Positions 22,658 to 32,049 are shown, numbered from the stretch's first letter. The stretch is DNA of 64,000 nt from Frigoribacterium sp. SL97 (GCF_026625765.1 NZ_CP113062.1:744001-808000), one strand, 5' to 3'. Translations and numbers: made by a program. Notes: generated by a model from the sequence alone, not told the origin.

Positions 22658-25417
22658 ATGTCGCCACGCCCCCGCCCACTCAAGGCCCTCGCCCTCACGA
22701 CGGGCATGGCCCTCGCGCTCGGGCTCGCCCCTCTCGCGACCGCCGCGCCCGCCCTCGCCGCGCCCGACGGTTCGTCGGTGGTCATCAACGAGGCCTACCT
22801 CAAGGGAGGCAGCGCCAACGCTCCCTTCAACCGCAAGTTCGTCGAGCTGTACAACCCCACGACGGCGTCGGTGTCGCTGGCCGGCTGGTCCCTGCAGTAC
22901 CGCTCGGCGACGGGCGCCGGGCAGTTCTCCGCCGCCGAACTCGCCGGCACCATCGCGGCCGGTGGCTACTTCCTCGTGGCGATCCCGGGCAACGGCACCA
23001 CGGGCGCCGACCTGCCCGCCCCCGACGCGACTGCCTCGCTCAACCCGAGCGGCACCACGGGAACGGTCCTGTTGTCGAACGGCGCCGTTCCGTTGACGCT
23101 CGCACCCGGTTCGGTCCCCGCCGGGACGCCGGGCGTGGTCGACCTGCTCGGCTACGGCGCCTCGAACACCTTCGAGACGACCGTCGCTCCCGTGACGGGA
23201 ACGAACCCGACGCCCAATTCGTTGGCCCGCACCGCTGGTGTCGACACCGACGTCAACGCGGCCGACTTCTCGACGCAGACCACCGTCACCCCGCAGAACT
23301 CCGGCGGCACGGGCACCGAGCCCGGTCCGGAGCCCGAGCCGCAGCCCGAGCCGACCCCCGAGGCCGACGTGACGGTCGCCCAGATCCAGGGTGCGACCGG
23401 CACGAGCCCTCTCGTCGGTCGCACGGTGACCACGCGGGGCGTCGTCACGGCCACCTACCCCACGGGTGGTCTCGACGGCTACGTCATCCAGACCCCGGGC
23501 ACCGGAGGCGCACTCGACCTGGCGACGCACGTCGCGTCGGACGCGCTGTTCGTGTACTCCGCGAGCACCGCCTCCTCGGTCGCCGTCGGCGACTACGTCG
23601 AGGTCGACGGGACCGTCACCGAGTTCTTCGGCCTGACGCAGATCACCGTCACCGGTGCGGCGTCGCTCCGGGCGCTCGACGCCTCGACCGTCGCGGCACC
23701 CCAGGCGGCGACCGTCGGCCTGCCCGCCACCGACGCCCAGCGTGAGACGCTCGAGAGCATGCTCGTGCTGCCCCAGGGCGAGTTCACCATCGCGGACACG
23801 TACACGACGAACCAGTACGGCGAGGTCAAGCTCGCCTCGGGCGACCGTCCCCTGATCCAGCCCACCGAGGTCGCGCGCCCGGGCTCCCCGGGCTACGCGG
23901 CGGTGGTCGCCGACAACGCGGCCCGAGCCGTGACCCTCGACGACGGCGCCACGACGAACTTCTTCACCGCGGCCAACCAGTCGATCCCCGTCCCCTATCT
24001 CTCGAACGAGGACCCGGTCACGGTGGGCGCCTCCGTGGCGTTCACGAAGCCGGTCGTCTTCGACTTCCGCAACTCGGCCTGGAAGTACCAGCCGACCGCC
24101 CGCCTCACGGGTGACACGGCCTACGGCGACCTGCCCGTCACGTTCGAGGACATCCGGACCGACGCCCCGCGCGAGGTGGGAGGCGACCTGAAGCTCGCCA
24201 GCTTCAACGTGCTCAACTACTTCACGACGACGGGCGACCAGCTGCGCGGCTGCACGTTCTACACGGACCGCGCGGGTGCGCCGGTGACGGTGAACAGCGG
24301 CTGCGACGCCCGTGGTGCCGCGAACGCCGAGAACCTCGCCCGCCAGCAGGTGAAGATCGTCACGGCGATCACCGCCCTGGGCGCCGACGTCGTGTCGCTC
24401 GAGGAGATCGAGAACTCGGCCCGCTTCGGCGAGGACCGCGACTCCGCACTCGCGACCCTGGTCGGGGCGCTCAACGCCGCGGCCGGCAGCGAGGTCTGGG
24501 ACTACGCGCGCTCACCGGAGGCGTTGCCCGCCAACGAGGACGTCATCCGTCTGGCCTTCATCTACAAGAAGGCCGTCGCCGAGCCCGTCGGAGGGTCGAC
24601 GATCCTGACCGGATCGGCCGCGTTCAGCAACGCCCGGCAGCCGCTCGCGCAGGCCTTCCGGCCCGTCGGCGGTGACGCCGGCTCGACCTTCGTCGCGATC
24701 GCGAACCACTTCAAGTCGAAGGGCAGCGGTTCGGGCCCGGACGCCGACCAGGGTGACGGTCAGGGCGGTTCGAACGGCTCGCGCGTCAACCAGGCGAACG
24801 CCCTGGTCGCCTTCGCCGCCGAGCGTGAGGCCGCTGCGGGGACCGACAAGGTGTTCCTGCTCGGCGACTTCAACGCCTACAGTCAGGAGGACCCGATCGA
24901 GGTGCTCCGCCAGGCCGGCTACGTCGACCTCGGCTCGACCGGGACCGACGAGTACAGCTACGTCTTCAGCGGTCTCAGCGGGTCCCTCGACCACGTGCTC
25001 GCCTCGCCCGCCGCGGCCGAGGCCGTCACGGGCGTGGACATCTGGAACATCAACTCGGGTGAGGGCATCGGCCTCGAGTACAGCCGCTTCAACTACAACG
25101 CCGAGCAGCTGTACCAGCCCGACCAGTTCCGCTCGAGCGACCACGACCCGGTCGTCGTCGGGGTGTCGCTGCTCGCCGCTCCCGTCGACCCCGCGCCGCC
25201 GGTGACCGACCCGGGCACGACGCCCGGAGCCGGTCCGACCGTGCCGGGTGCCGGTCCCGGGGCGGTCACCCCGGGCACGAGCGCACCGACCGCGGACGGC
25301 TCGCTCGCCTTCACGGGTTCTGCGCCCCTGGCCGGGTGGCTGGCGCTCGCCCTGGTGCTGATGGCGATGGGTGGCACGGTCCTCGTGGTCCGGCACCGCG
25401 CCTCCCGCATGGGCTAG
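22658..25417 (+). CDS. Cell-wall-anchored extracellular nuclease (LTD + ExeM/NucH-like endonuclease/exonuclease/phosphatase)
   Basis: 919 residues. An N-terminal signal peptide with a hydrophobic core and an ALAAP cleavage region is followed by a lamin-tail domain (about 38-200), a Pro/Glu linker, an OB-like region (VTVAQIQGATGTSPLVGRTVTTRGVV), then an endonuclease/exonuclease/phosphatase domain. The last shows LASFNVLNYF, SLEEIEN, IANHFKSKG, FLLGDFNAYS, GSLDHVLAS and SSDHDPVV, all the metal and catalytic blocks. The C-terminus ends in LAFTG (about 883-887), a hydrophobic helix and a basic tail, a class E-type sortase signal. It probably degrades extracellular DNA at the cell surface. It sits between rplQ and truA, which are often adjacent. 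Confidence 0.9.
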   Translation: MSPRPRPLKALALTTGMALALGLAPLATAAPALAAPDGSSVVINEAYLKGGSANAPFNRKFVELYNPTTASVSLAGWSLQYRSATGAGQFSAAELAGTIAAGGYFLVAIPGNGTTGADLPAPDATASLNPSGTTGTVLLSNGAVPLTLAPGSVPAGTPGVVDLLGYGASNTFETTVAPVTGTNPTPNSLARTAGVDTDVNAADFSTQTTVTPQNSGGTGTEPGPEPEPQPEPTPEADVTVAQIQGATGTSPLVGRTVTTRGVVTATYPTGGLDGYVIQTPGTGGALDLATHVASDALFVYSASTASSVAVGDYVEVDGTVTEFFGLTQITVTGAASLRALDASTVAAPQAATVGLPATDAQRETLESMLVLPQGEFTIADTYTTNQYGEVKLASGDRPLIQPTEVARPGSPGYAAVVADNAARAVTLDDGATTNFFTAANQSIPVPYLSNEDPVTVGASVAFTKPVVFDFRNSAWKYQPTARLTGDTAYGDLPVTFEDIRTDAPREVGGDLKLASFNVLNYFTTTGDQLRGCTFYTDRAGAPVTVNSGCDARGAANAENLARQQVKIVTAITALGADVVSLEEIENSARFGEDRDSALATLVGALNAAAGSEVWDYARSPEALPANEDVIRLAFIYKKAVAEPVGGSTILTGSAAFSNARQPLAQAFRPVGGDAGSTFVAIANHFKSKGSGSGPDADQGDGQGGSNGSRVNQANALVAFAAEREAAAGTDKVFLLGDFNAYSQEDPIEVLRQAGYVDLGSTGTDEYSYVFSGLSGSLDHVLASPAAAEAVTGVDIWNINSGEGIGLEYSRFNYNAEQLYQPDQFRSSDHDPVVVGVSLLAAPVDPAPPVTDPGTTPGAGPTVPGAGPGAVTPGTSAPTADGSLAFTGSAPLAGWLALALVLMAMGGTVLVVRHRASRMG

Positions 25418-25429
25418 GCGGAGGCGCCC

Positions 25430-25471
25430 GACGGCGGTCGTGACCCGGGTGACCGGGTCGCGGCCGCCGTC
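25430..25471 (+). terminator. Terminator hairpin after the surface nuclease
   Basis: A 19-base stem with two G-U pairs joins 25430-25448 to 25453-25471 around a GTGA loop. It starts 12 bases after the nuclease stop. Confidence 0.75.
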
Positions 25472-25517
25472 GTCGTCCGCCGACCCGACAGGCCGAGGAG
25501 GCGCGGTGTCGGCCCCG

Positions 25518-25523
25518 TAGGAT
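25518..25523 (+). promoter_or_regulatory. -10 box for a leaderless truA transcript
   Basis: TAGGAT ends six bases before the GTG of truA, the spacing expected when transcription starts at the first base of the start codon. No Shine-Dalgarno site is present. A copy of GAGGAGGCGCGGTG lies just upstream at 25495-25508. Confidence 0.5.
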
Positions 25524-25529
25524 CGTCGG

Positions 25530-26429
25530 GTGACGATCGACGCCCCGGCCCTGACGCGCCTCCGCCTCGGGGTGGCGTACGACGGCACCGGCTTCTCGGG
25601 CTGGAGCGAACAACCCGGCCGTCGCACGGTGCAGGGCGAGATCGAGGCCGCTCTGCAGACGCTCTTCCGTCGGCTGGGGGACGTGCCGACCGTGACCGTG
25701 GCGGGTCGCACCGACGCCGGCGTGCACGCGCGCGGACAGGTGGTGCACCTCGACCTCACCGACGCCCAGATCGCCCAGCTGCAGAAGCCGCACCGCGGCA
25801 TGCGCGACCAGTCCCCGCTCGACGCCCCGACCGTGCTGGCCCGGCGGTTGAACGGGCTCGCGGGCGCGTCCGACGAGATCGTGATCTCGGGTGCCCGGGT
25901 CGCGCCTCCGGGTTTCCACGCCCGCTTCGGTGCCCTCTGGCGCCGCTACGAGTACCGCATCGCCGACCGGGGGGCCGAACGCGATCCGACGAGGCGCAGC
26001 CACACCCTCTGGTACGACCAACGCCTCGACCTCGAGCTGATGAACGCGACGGCGTCCGGCCTGCTCGGCCTGCACGACTGGGCCGCGTACTGCCGACACC
26101 GCGACTACGCGACCACCATCCGCGAGCTGCAGGAGTTCTCGTGGAGGCGCGAGGCCGACGGCGTGCTCGTCGCCTCGGTGCAGGCGGACGCGTTCTGCCA
26201 CAACCTCGTGCGCAACCTCGTGGGCGCCTGCGTGGCCGTCGGTGAGGGAGCGATGGAGGCGCATCGTGCGGTGGGCGTGCGGCGCGAGGCCCAGCGCAAC
26301 GGCGAGTTCCGGGTCGTGCCCGCCCACGGTCTCACGATGGTCGAGGTCGGCTACCCGCCCGACGCCGAGATGGCCGCCCGGGTGGCCCTGACGCAGGTGA
26401 AGCGGTCGCACGATCAGCTGGGGGAGTGA
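25530..26429 (+). CDS. truA: tRNA pseudouridine(38-40) synthase TruA
   Basis: 299 residues. It isomerises uridines 38-40 in the tRNA anticodon arm. The start block RLRLGVAYDGTGFSGWSEQPG and the catalytic motif AGRTDAGVHARGQV (Asp is the nucleophile) are intact, as is FCHNLVRNLVGACVAVGEG near the end. The GTG start has a -10 box directly upstream and no ribosome binding site, so a leaderless message is likely. Confidence 0.97.
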   Translation: MTIDAPALTRLRLGVAYDGTGFSGWSEQPGRRTVQGEIEAALQTLFRRLGDVPTVTVAGRTDAGVHARGQVVHLDLTDAQIAQLQKPHRGMRDQSPLDAPTVLARRLNGLAGASDEIVISGARVAPPGFHARFGALWRRYEYRIADRGAERDPTRRSHTLWYDQRLDLELMNATASGLLGLHDWAAYCRHRDYATTIRELQEFSWRREADGVLVASVQADAFCHNLVRNLVGACVAVGEGAMEAHRAVGVRREAQRNGEFRVVPAHGLTMVEVGYPPDAEMAARVALTQVKRSHDQLGE

Positions 26430-26454
26430 CTCCCCGGGGCGAGGCGGGCGATGG

Positions 26455-26483
26455 TTGACCGTCCGGCCCGTGTCGGGTAACGT
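26455..26483 (+). promoter_or_regulatory. Promoter of rplM-rpsI
   Basis: TTGACC at 26455-26460 and TAACGT at 26478-26483 with a 17-base spacer. It predicts a leader of about 135 bases before rplM, which is ordinary for this operon. Confidence 0.65.
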
Positions 26484-26624
26484 GAACCCTTGGTGTCTGC
26501 GCAACTGCGCGCTTTCGCCCGAAGTTGAGCCCTCCACCTGACTCGTTCTCATCGCCTCTGCGGTGACAACGGCAACGGAGCGGGATTCACGAACCTCTCA
26601 CCTCGACCAGAAAGCAGCACTACT

Positions 26625-27071
26625 GTGACGCGCACTTTCTCCCCCAAGCCGGCTGACGTTCAGCCGAACTGGCTGATCATCGACGCCAACGACGTCGTGC
26701 TCGGCCGCCTCGCGAGCCACGTGGCAGCCCTGCTGCGCGGCAAGCACAAGCCGACCTTCGCCCCCCACATGGACATGGGCGACTTCGTCATCGTCATCAA
26801 CGCCGACAAGGTGGCCCTCACCGGCTCCAAGCTGGCCGAGAAGCTCTACTACCGTCACTCGGGTTACCCGGGCGGCATCACGGCCACCACGTACTCCGAG
26901 ATGGTCGAGAAGCACCCCACCCGCGCGGTCGAGAAGGCCATCCGTGGCATGCTGCCGAAGAACTCGCTGGGCCGTGCCCAGATCAAGAAGCTGAAGGTGT
27001 ACGCGGGTGCCGAGCACCCCCACGCTGCTCAGCAGCCCACGGTTTACACCCTCGACCAGGTCGCCCAGTAG
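26625..27071 (+). CDS. rplM: 50S ribosomal protein L13
   Basis: 148 residues, starting at GTG 26625 after an AGAAAG site. Conserved blocks are WLIIDANDVVLGRLASHVAALLRGKHKPTFAPHMDMGDFVIVINADKV and the signature around AIRGMLPKNSLGRAQIKKLKVYAGAEHPH. L13 is an early assembly protein. Confidence 0.99.
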   Translation: MTRTFSPKPADVQPNWLIIDANDVVLGRLASHVAALLRGKHKPTFAPHMDMGDFVIVINADKVALTGSKLAEKLYYRHSGYPGGITATTYSEMVEKHPTRAVEKAIRGMLPKNSLGRAQIKKLKVYAGAEHPHAAQQPTVYTLDQVAQ

Positions 27072-27103
27072 CGTCCGCCTTCAGACTTAAGGACCCCCAC
27101 ACA

Positions 27104-27589
27104 GTGGCTCAGATCGCAGATTCCATCGACCAGGCTCCCGAGAGCTTCACCACCGAGAGCTCGGCCCCCGAGGCCGCCGCGACGCCCCGCCCCGTGCTGA
27201 GCGTCGGCGGTTCCGCCGTCGGTCGCCGCAAGGAGGCCATCGCTCGTGCGCGCCTCACGCCCGGCTCCGGCACGATCGTCGTGAACGGTCGCACCCTCGA
27301 GGACTACTTCCCCAACAAGCTGCACCAGCAGCTGATCAACGACCCGTTCAAGGTCCTCGACCTGCTCGGCTCGTACGACGTGGCCGTCAAGGTCACCGGT
27401 GGTGGCCCCTCGGGCCAGGCCGGTGCCCTCCGTCTCGCCATCGCCCGTGCGCTGAACGAGATCGACCGCGAGAACAACCGCGCCACGCTCAAGAAGGCCG
27501 GCTTCCTCACCCGTGACGCCCGCGTCATCGAGCGCAAGAAGGCCGGTCTCAAGAAGGCCCGCAAGGCCTCGCAGTTCTCGAAGCGCTAA
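27104..27589 (+). CDS. rpsI: 30S ribosomal protein S9
   Basis: 161 residues; about 30 acidic, Ser/Ala-rich residues precede the S9 fold. The core GRRKEAIARARLTPGSGTIVVNGR and the C-terminal RDARVIERKKAGLKKARKASQFSKR, whose last Arg reaches the P-site tRNA, are present. GTG start with TAAGGA upstream, 32 bases after rplM. Confidence 0.98.
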   Translation: MAQIADSIDQAPESFTTESSAPEAAATPRPVLSVGGSAVGRRKEAIARARLTPGSGTIVVNGRTLEDYFPNKLHQQLINDPFKVLDLLGSYDVAVKVTGGGPSGQAGALRLAIARALNEIDRENNRATLKKAGFLTRDARVIERKKAGLKKARKASQFSKR

Positions 27590-27616
27590 CCAGCACCACA
27601 CAAGGCAGGTCTCGCG

Positions 27617-28978
27617 ATGTCGCGTTTGTTCGGTACCGACGGTGTCAGAGGCCTCGCCAACCGTGAGCTGACCGCCGCGCTCGCCCTGGGGCTCTCCCAG
27701 GCGAGCGCGGTGGTGCTCACGAAGGGGCATCACGCCGATGCCCGTCGTGCCGAGGGACGGCGCCCCGTCGCCGTCGTCGCGCGCGACCCCCGCATCTCCG
27801 GTGAGTTCCTCACCGCGGCCGTCTGTGCCGGGCTCGCCAGCTCGGGTGTCGACGTGCTCGACGCCGGAGTCATCCCGACCCCCGCCGCGGCCTTCCTGGT
27901 CGACGACATCGGCGCCGACTTCGGCGTGATGATCAGCGCATCGCACAACGCCGCGCCCGACAACGGCATCAAGTTCTTCGCCTTCGGCGGAACCAAGCTC
28001 CCCGACGAGGTCGAAGACCGCATCGAGGCCGCCATGTCCGATCCGCAGCTGATGCCGATCGGTGGCGACGTGGGCCGCATCCGTCGGTTCGCCGACGCCG
28101 AGGACCGCTACGTGCTGCACCTGCTCGGCGCCCTGCCCAACCGACTCGACGGCATCCACGTCGTCCTCGACTGCGCCCACGGGGCCGCTTCGGCCGTCTC
28201 GCCCGAGGTGTTCACCGACGCCGGCGCGACGGTCACCCTGATCGGCGCCGATCCCGACGGCGTGAACATCAACGACGGCGTGGGGTCGACCCACCTCGAC
28301 AACCTCGCGAAGGCCGTCCTCGAGCACGGGGCCGACGTCGGCATCGCGCACGACGGCGACGCCGACCGCTGCCTGGCCGTCGACGCCACCGGCGCCGTGG
28401 TCGACGGCGACCAGATCATGGCCATCATCGCCCTGGCGCAGAAAGAACGTGGCGCCCTCGTCGACGACACGCTCGTCGCGACGGTGATGAGCAACCTCGG
28501 CCTCATCCGCGCCATGGCCGAGCACGGCATCACGGTCCGCCAGACCAAGGTCGGCGACCGCTACGTGCTCGAGGACATGAACGAGCACGGCTTCACCCTC
28601 GGCGGCGAGCAGTCCGGCCACATCGTCTTCGCCGACTACGCCACCACCGGTGACGGCATCCTCACCGGTCTCTCGCTCGTGGCCCGCATGGCCGCGACCG
28701 GCAAGAGCCTGGCCGAGCTCGCCTCGGTCATGACGGTCTTCCCGCAGATCATGATCAACGTCCGGGACGTCGACCGCTCGCGAGCCGCGTCCGACGAGGG
28801 CGTGGCCGAGGCCGTCCGCCGGTTCGAGGCCGAGCTCGGCGACACCGGCCGCGTGCTGCTCCGCCCCTCGGGCACCGAGCCCGTGGTGCGCGTGATGGTC
28901 GAGGCCGCCGACCAACCGACCGCCGACCGCGTCGCCCACTCGCTGGCCGACGTCGTGCGCGAGCGACTCGCCCTCTGA
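27617..28978 (+). CDS. glmM: Phosphoglucosamine mutase
   Basis: 453 residues. It converts glucosamine-6-P to glucosamine-1-P for UDP-GlcNAc and peptidoglycan. The N-terminal SRLFGTDGVRGLAN, the active-site Ser loop MISASHNAAPDNGIKFF, the metal loop DGDADR and the sugar loop GGEQSGHI are all present. The phosphate loop is RPSGTEPVVRVMVEA. It lies 27 bases after rpsI, the order rplM-rpsI-glmM often seen in actinobacteria, and glmS is nearby. Confidence 0.98.
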   Translation: MSRLFGTDGVRGLANRELTAALALGLSQASAVVLTKGHHADARRAEGRRPVAVVARDPRISGEFLTAAVCAGLASSGVDVLDAGVIPTPAAAFLVDDIGADFGVMISASHNAAPDNGIKFFAFGGTKLPDEVEDRIEAAMSDPQLMPIGGDVGRIRRFADAEDRYVLHLLGALPNRLDGIHVVLDCAHGAASAVSPEVFTDAGATVTLIGADPDGVNINDGVGSTHLDNLAKAVLEHGADVGIAHDGDADRCLAVDATGAVVDGDQIMAIIALAQKERGALVDDTLVATVMSNLGLIRAMAEHGITVRQTKVGDRYVLEDMNEHGFTLGGEQSGHIVFADYATTGDGILTGLSLVARMAATGKSLAELASVMTVFPQIMINVRDVDRSRAASDEGVAEAVRRFEAELGDTGRVLLRPSGTEPVVRVMVEAADQPTADRVAHSLADVVRERLAL

Positions 28979-29029
28979 CCCGGGCGGCGGACGGGGCGCG
29001 ACGTCCCGGTGACGTCACCCGCGCCTCCT

Positions 29030-29131
29030 GACCGGACGCGGTGCGCGACCAGACGCGGTGCGCGACCGGACGCGGCGCCCGACCGGACGCGGTGCGCGAC
29101 CGGCTGCGGCGCCCGCCCGGACGCAGCTCCT
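29030..29131. repeat. Six tandem copies of a 17-base unit between glmM and coaA
   Basis: Units start at 29030, 29047, 29064, 29081, 29098 and 29115. The consensus is GACCGGACGCGGTGCGC; copies 3 and 5 end in CGGCGCCC and the last is the most divergent. The array directly follows a copy of the CCGCGCCTCCT word (29019-29029) in the gap between convergent genes. Confidence 0.8.
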
Positions 29132-29155
29132 CAGCCGACCCGGCGTCGCCGCGGA

Positions 29156-30112
29156 TCAGATCTTGCGCAGCAGGACCGAACTGACCTTGTGGTCGGCCGC
29201 CTTCCGCAGGACGAGCGTCGCCCGCGACCGGGTCGGCAACACGTTCTCGATCAGGTTGGGCTCGTTGACCGACTTCCAGATGCCCGAGGCGAACGACCGC
29301 GCCTCGGGTTCGCTCATGTCGGCGAAACGGTGGAAGAACGAGCGCTCCTGGGTGAACGCGCCCTTCTGCAGCGCGAGGAACCGTTCGACGAACCAGTTCT
29401 CGATGTCGCCGGTGCGGGCGTCGACGTAGACCGTGAAGTCGAACAGGTCGCTCAGGGCGAGCCGGCCGGCGACGGCGGGCTGCAGCACGTTCAAACCCTC
29501 GACGATCAGGATGTCGGGCCGCCGCACGACGACCTCGGCGCTCGGCATGATGTCGTAGCTGGTGTGCGAGTAGAACGGCGCACGCACCTCTTCGGCGCCG
29601 CTCTTGACCTGCGAGACGAACCGCAGCAGGTGGCGGCGGTCGTACGACTCGGGGAACCCCTTGCGGCTCATGATGCCGCGGCGTTCGAGTTCGGCGTTCG
29701 GGTAGAGGAACCCGTCGGTGGTCACCAACTCGACGCGGGGGGTGTCGTCCCAGCGGCTGAGCAGCTCCCGCAGGAGGCGCGCGACGGTCGACTTGCCGAC
29801 GGCCACCGACCCGGCGACGCCGATCACGAAGGGCGTGCGCTGGGCCCGTTCGCCGAGGAAGTCGCTCGTGGCCCGGTGCAGGTTGCGGGCGCCGGCGGCG
29901 TAGAGGTTGAGGAGGCGGCTGAGCGGGACGTAGACGTCCTGCACCTCGCGCATGTCGAGGCGGTCGCCGAGGCCGCGCAGCTGGACGATCTCGGTCTCGG
30001 TCAGCGGCAGGCGCGTCGTCGGGGCCAGGTCGGCCCAGGCGTCGCGCCCGATCTCGACGAAGGGGCTCGCGTGCACGGCGGAGGGCGCGGTCGTCGGGTT
30101 GGCTTCGGCCAT
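29156..30112 (-). CDS. coaA: Pantothenate kinase type I
   Basis: 318 residues from ATG 30112 (a GTG six bases earlier is an alternative). It phosphorylates pantothenate, the first step of CoA synthesis. The Walker A is GVAGSVAVGKSTVARLL; VELVTTDGFLYPNAELERRGIMSRKGFPESYD and ILIVEGLNVLQ are the type I signatures. The C-terminus ends VLRKAADHKVSSVLLRKI. It is divergent from glmS and converges on glmM across a tandem repeat array. Confidence 0.97.
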   Translation of the reverse strand: MAEANPTTAPSAVHASPFVEIGRDAWADLAPTTRLPLTETEIVQLRGLGDRLDMREVQDVYVPLSRLLNLYAAGARNLHRATSDFLGERAQRTPFVIGVAGSVAVGKSTVARLLRELLSRWDDTPRVELVTTDGFLYPNAELERRGIMSRKGFPESYDRRHLLRFVSQVKSGAEEVRAPFYSHTSYDIMPSAEVVVRRPDILIVEGLNVLQPAVAGRLALSDLFDFTVYVDARTGDIENWFVERFLALQKGAFTQERSFFHRFADMSEPEARSFASGIWKSVNEPNLIENVLPTRSRATLVLRKAADHKVSSVLLRKI

Positions 30113-30182
30113 GCGCACGAGGCTACCGGTCCGGGGTCGACGCGAGTCGGCACGGCCCGCCGGGCTCTCGGACGGGAACCTC

Positions 30183-30188
30183 TAGGAT
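30183..30188 (+). promoter_or_regulatory. -10 box for a leaderless glmS transcript
   Basis: TAGGAT ends seven bases before the ATG of glmS. No ribosome binding site lies between, so the message probably starts at the ATG. This leaves no room for a glmS ribozyme. Confidence 0.5.
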
Positions 30189-30195
30189 CGACCCC

Positions 30196-32049
30196 ATGTG
30201 TGGAATCGTGGGATACGTCGGAACGGGTGACAAGAGCATCGAGGTGCTGCTGGGCGGCCTCAAGCGACTCGAGTACCGCGGGTACGACTCGGCGGGAGTC
30301 GCCGTGATCGACGCCGCGGGCGACCTCGGCACCCGCAAGAAGGCCGGCAAGCTGCAGATGCTCGTCGACGACCTCGAGGCGACGCCGCTCACCGACGGCA
30401 CGACCGGCATCGGCCACACCCGGTGGGCGACCCACGGTGGCCCGACCGACGCGAACGCGCACCCCCACCTCGCGGACGACGGCAAGCTCGCCCTCATCCA
30501 CAACGGCATCATCGAGAACTTCTCCGAGCTCAAGGCCGAGCTGCTCGCCGAGGGCGTCGAGTTCCTCAGCGAGACCGACTCCGAGGTCGCCGCGCACCTG
30601 GTGGCCCGGGCCTACCGTTCCTCCGGCGACCTGACCGAGGCCCTGCGCACGGTCGTCAACACCCTCGACGGCGCGTTCACGCTGCTCGTCGTGCACGCCG
30701 ACCAGCCGGGCGTCGTCGTCGGCGCCCGCCGCAACTCGCCCCTCGTCATCGGCCTGGGCGACGGCGAGAACTTCCTCGGCAGCGACGTCGCGGCCTTCGT
30801 CGCCCACACCCGTCGGGCCATGTCGATCGGGCAGGACCAGCTCGTGACGATCCGTCCCGACTCGGTCGAGGTCGTCGACTTCTCCGGGGCGCCCGTCGAG
30901 ACGACCGAGTTCGAGGTGGACTGGGACGCCTCGGCCGCCGAGAAGGGCGGTTGGTCCAGCTTCATGGCGAAAGAGATCAGCGAGGAGCCCGAGGCCGTCG
31001 CCAAGACGCTGCTCGGCCGCATCACCGCCGAGGGCGCCGTGACCCTGACCGAGCTCGACGGCGTGCGCGAGCGCCTCCTGACCGTCGACCGCGTCATCGT
31101 CATCGCCTGTGGCACCGCCGCCTACGCCGGCATCCTCGGCAAGTACGCCATCGAGCAGTGGGCCCGCATCCCCGTCGAGGTCGAGCTGGCGCACGAGTTC
31201 CGCTACCGCGACCCGGTCCTCGACGAGAAGACCCTCGTGGTGTCGATCAGCCAGTCGGGCGAGACGATGGACACCCTGATGGCCGTCAAGTACGCCCGAG
31301 AGCAGGGTGCCCAGGTGCTGTCGATCTGCAACACGCAGGGCTCGACGATCCCGCGCGAGTCCGACGCCGTGCTCTACACGCACGCGGGCCCCGAGGTCGC
31401 CGTCGCGTCGACCAAGGCGTTCGTCGCCCAGGGCACCGCGCTCTTCCTGCTGGGCCTGCACCTGGCGACCCTGCGCGGCACGCTCAGCGCCGAGGCCATC
31501 GCCGAGCAGGTCACCGACCTGCACGAGATCCCCGGCAAGATCGAGCAGGTGCTCGAGTCGTCCGAGCGCATCAAGACCCTCGCCGGCTGGATGGCCGACA
31601 CCCGGTCGGTGCTGTTCCTCGGGCGTCACGTGGGCTACCCCATCGCCCTCGAGGGTGCGCTCAAGCTGAAAGAACTCGCCTACATCCACGCCGAGGGCTT
31701 CGCCGCCGGCGAGCTCAAGCACGGCCCGATCGCCCTGATCGAGCCCGGTCAGATCGTCTTCGTCGTCGTCCCCAGCCCGCGCGACCCGCGGTCGTTGCAC
31801 CCCAAGGTCGTCTCGAACATCCAAGAGATCCGCGCGCGCGGCGCCCGCGTCATCGCGATCGCCGAAGAGGGCGACGCCGCGGTGCTGCCCTTCGCCGACG
31901 AGGTGCTGCACATCCCGCTGGCGGCCCCGCTCTTCGAGCCCCTGCTGTCGGTCGTGCCGCTGCACATCTTCGGCATGGAGCTCGCCGCCGCCAAGGGCCT
32001 CGACGTCGACCAGCCGCGCAACCTGGCCAAGTCGGTCACCGTCGAGTAG
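30196..32049 (+). CDS. glmS: Glutamine-fructose-6-phosphate aminotransferase (isomerizing)
   Basis: 617 residues. It makes glucosamine-6-P from fructose-6-P and glutamine. Cys2 (MCGIVGYVG) is the glutaminase nucleophile; the first domain also has GIGHTRWATHGGPTDANAHPH. Two SIS domains follow, with ACGTAAYAG, SISQSGETMDT and the C-terminal KSVTVE. It feeds GlmM, coded a short distance upstream. It heads a group with acpS, alr, a second alr and tsaE. Confidence 0.98.
   Translation: MCGIVGYVGTGDKSIEVLLGGLKRLEYRGYDSAGVAVIDAAGDLGTRKKAGKLQMLVDDLEATPLTDGTTGIGHTRWATHGGPTDANAHPHLADDGKLALIHNGIIENFSELKAELLAEGVEFLSETDSEVAAHLVARAYRSSGDLTEALRTVVNTLDGAFTLLVVHADQPGVVVGARRNSPLVIGLGDGENFLGSDVAAFVAHTRRAMSIGQDQLVTIRPDSVEVVDFSGAPVETTEFEVDWDASAAEKGGWSSFMAKEISEEPEAVAKTLLGRITAEGAVTLTELDGVRERLLTVDRVIVIACGTAAYAGILGKYAIEQWARIPVEVELAHEFRYRDPVLDEKTLVVSISQSGETMDTLMAVKYAREQGAQVLSICNTQGSTIPRESDAVLYTHAGPEVAVASTKAFVAQGTALFLLGLHLATLRGTLSAEAIAEQVTDLHEIPGKIEQVLESSERIKTLAGWMADTRSVLFLGRHVGYPIALEGALKLKELAYIHAEGFAAGELKHGPIALIEPGQIVFVVVPSPRDPRSLHPKVVSNIQEIRARGARVIAIAEEGDAAVLPFADEVLHIPLAAPLFEPLLSVVPLHIFGMELAAAKGLDVDQPRNLAKSVTVE

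Noticed and set aside
22498..23745. A 415-codon plus-strand frame at the nuclease gene
   Set aside because: It starts in the alpha-operon terminator and is the shifted shadow of the nuclease; the true frame has a signal peptide and catalytic motifs.
29030..29131. A CRISPR-like array
   Set aside because: The units are directly adjacent with no spacers, so it is a simple tandem repeat.
30119..30195. A glmS ribozyme upstream of glmS
   Set aside because: Only 77 bases separate coaA and glmS, and a -10 box ends seven bases before the ATG, so there is no transcribed leader.
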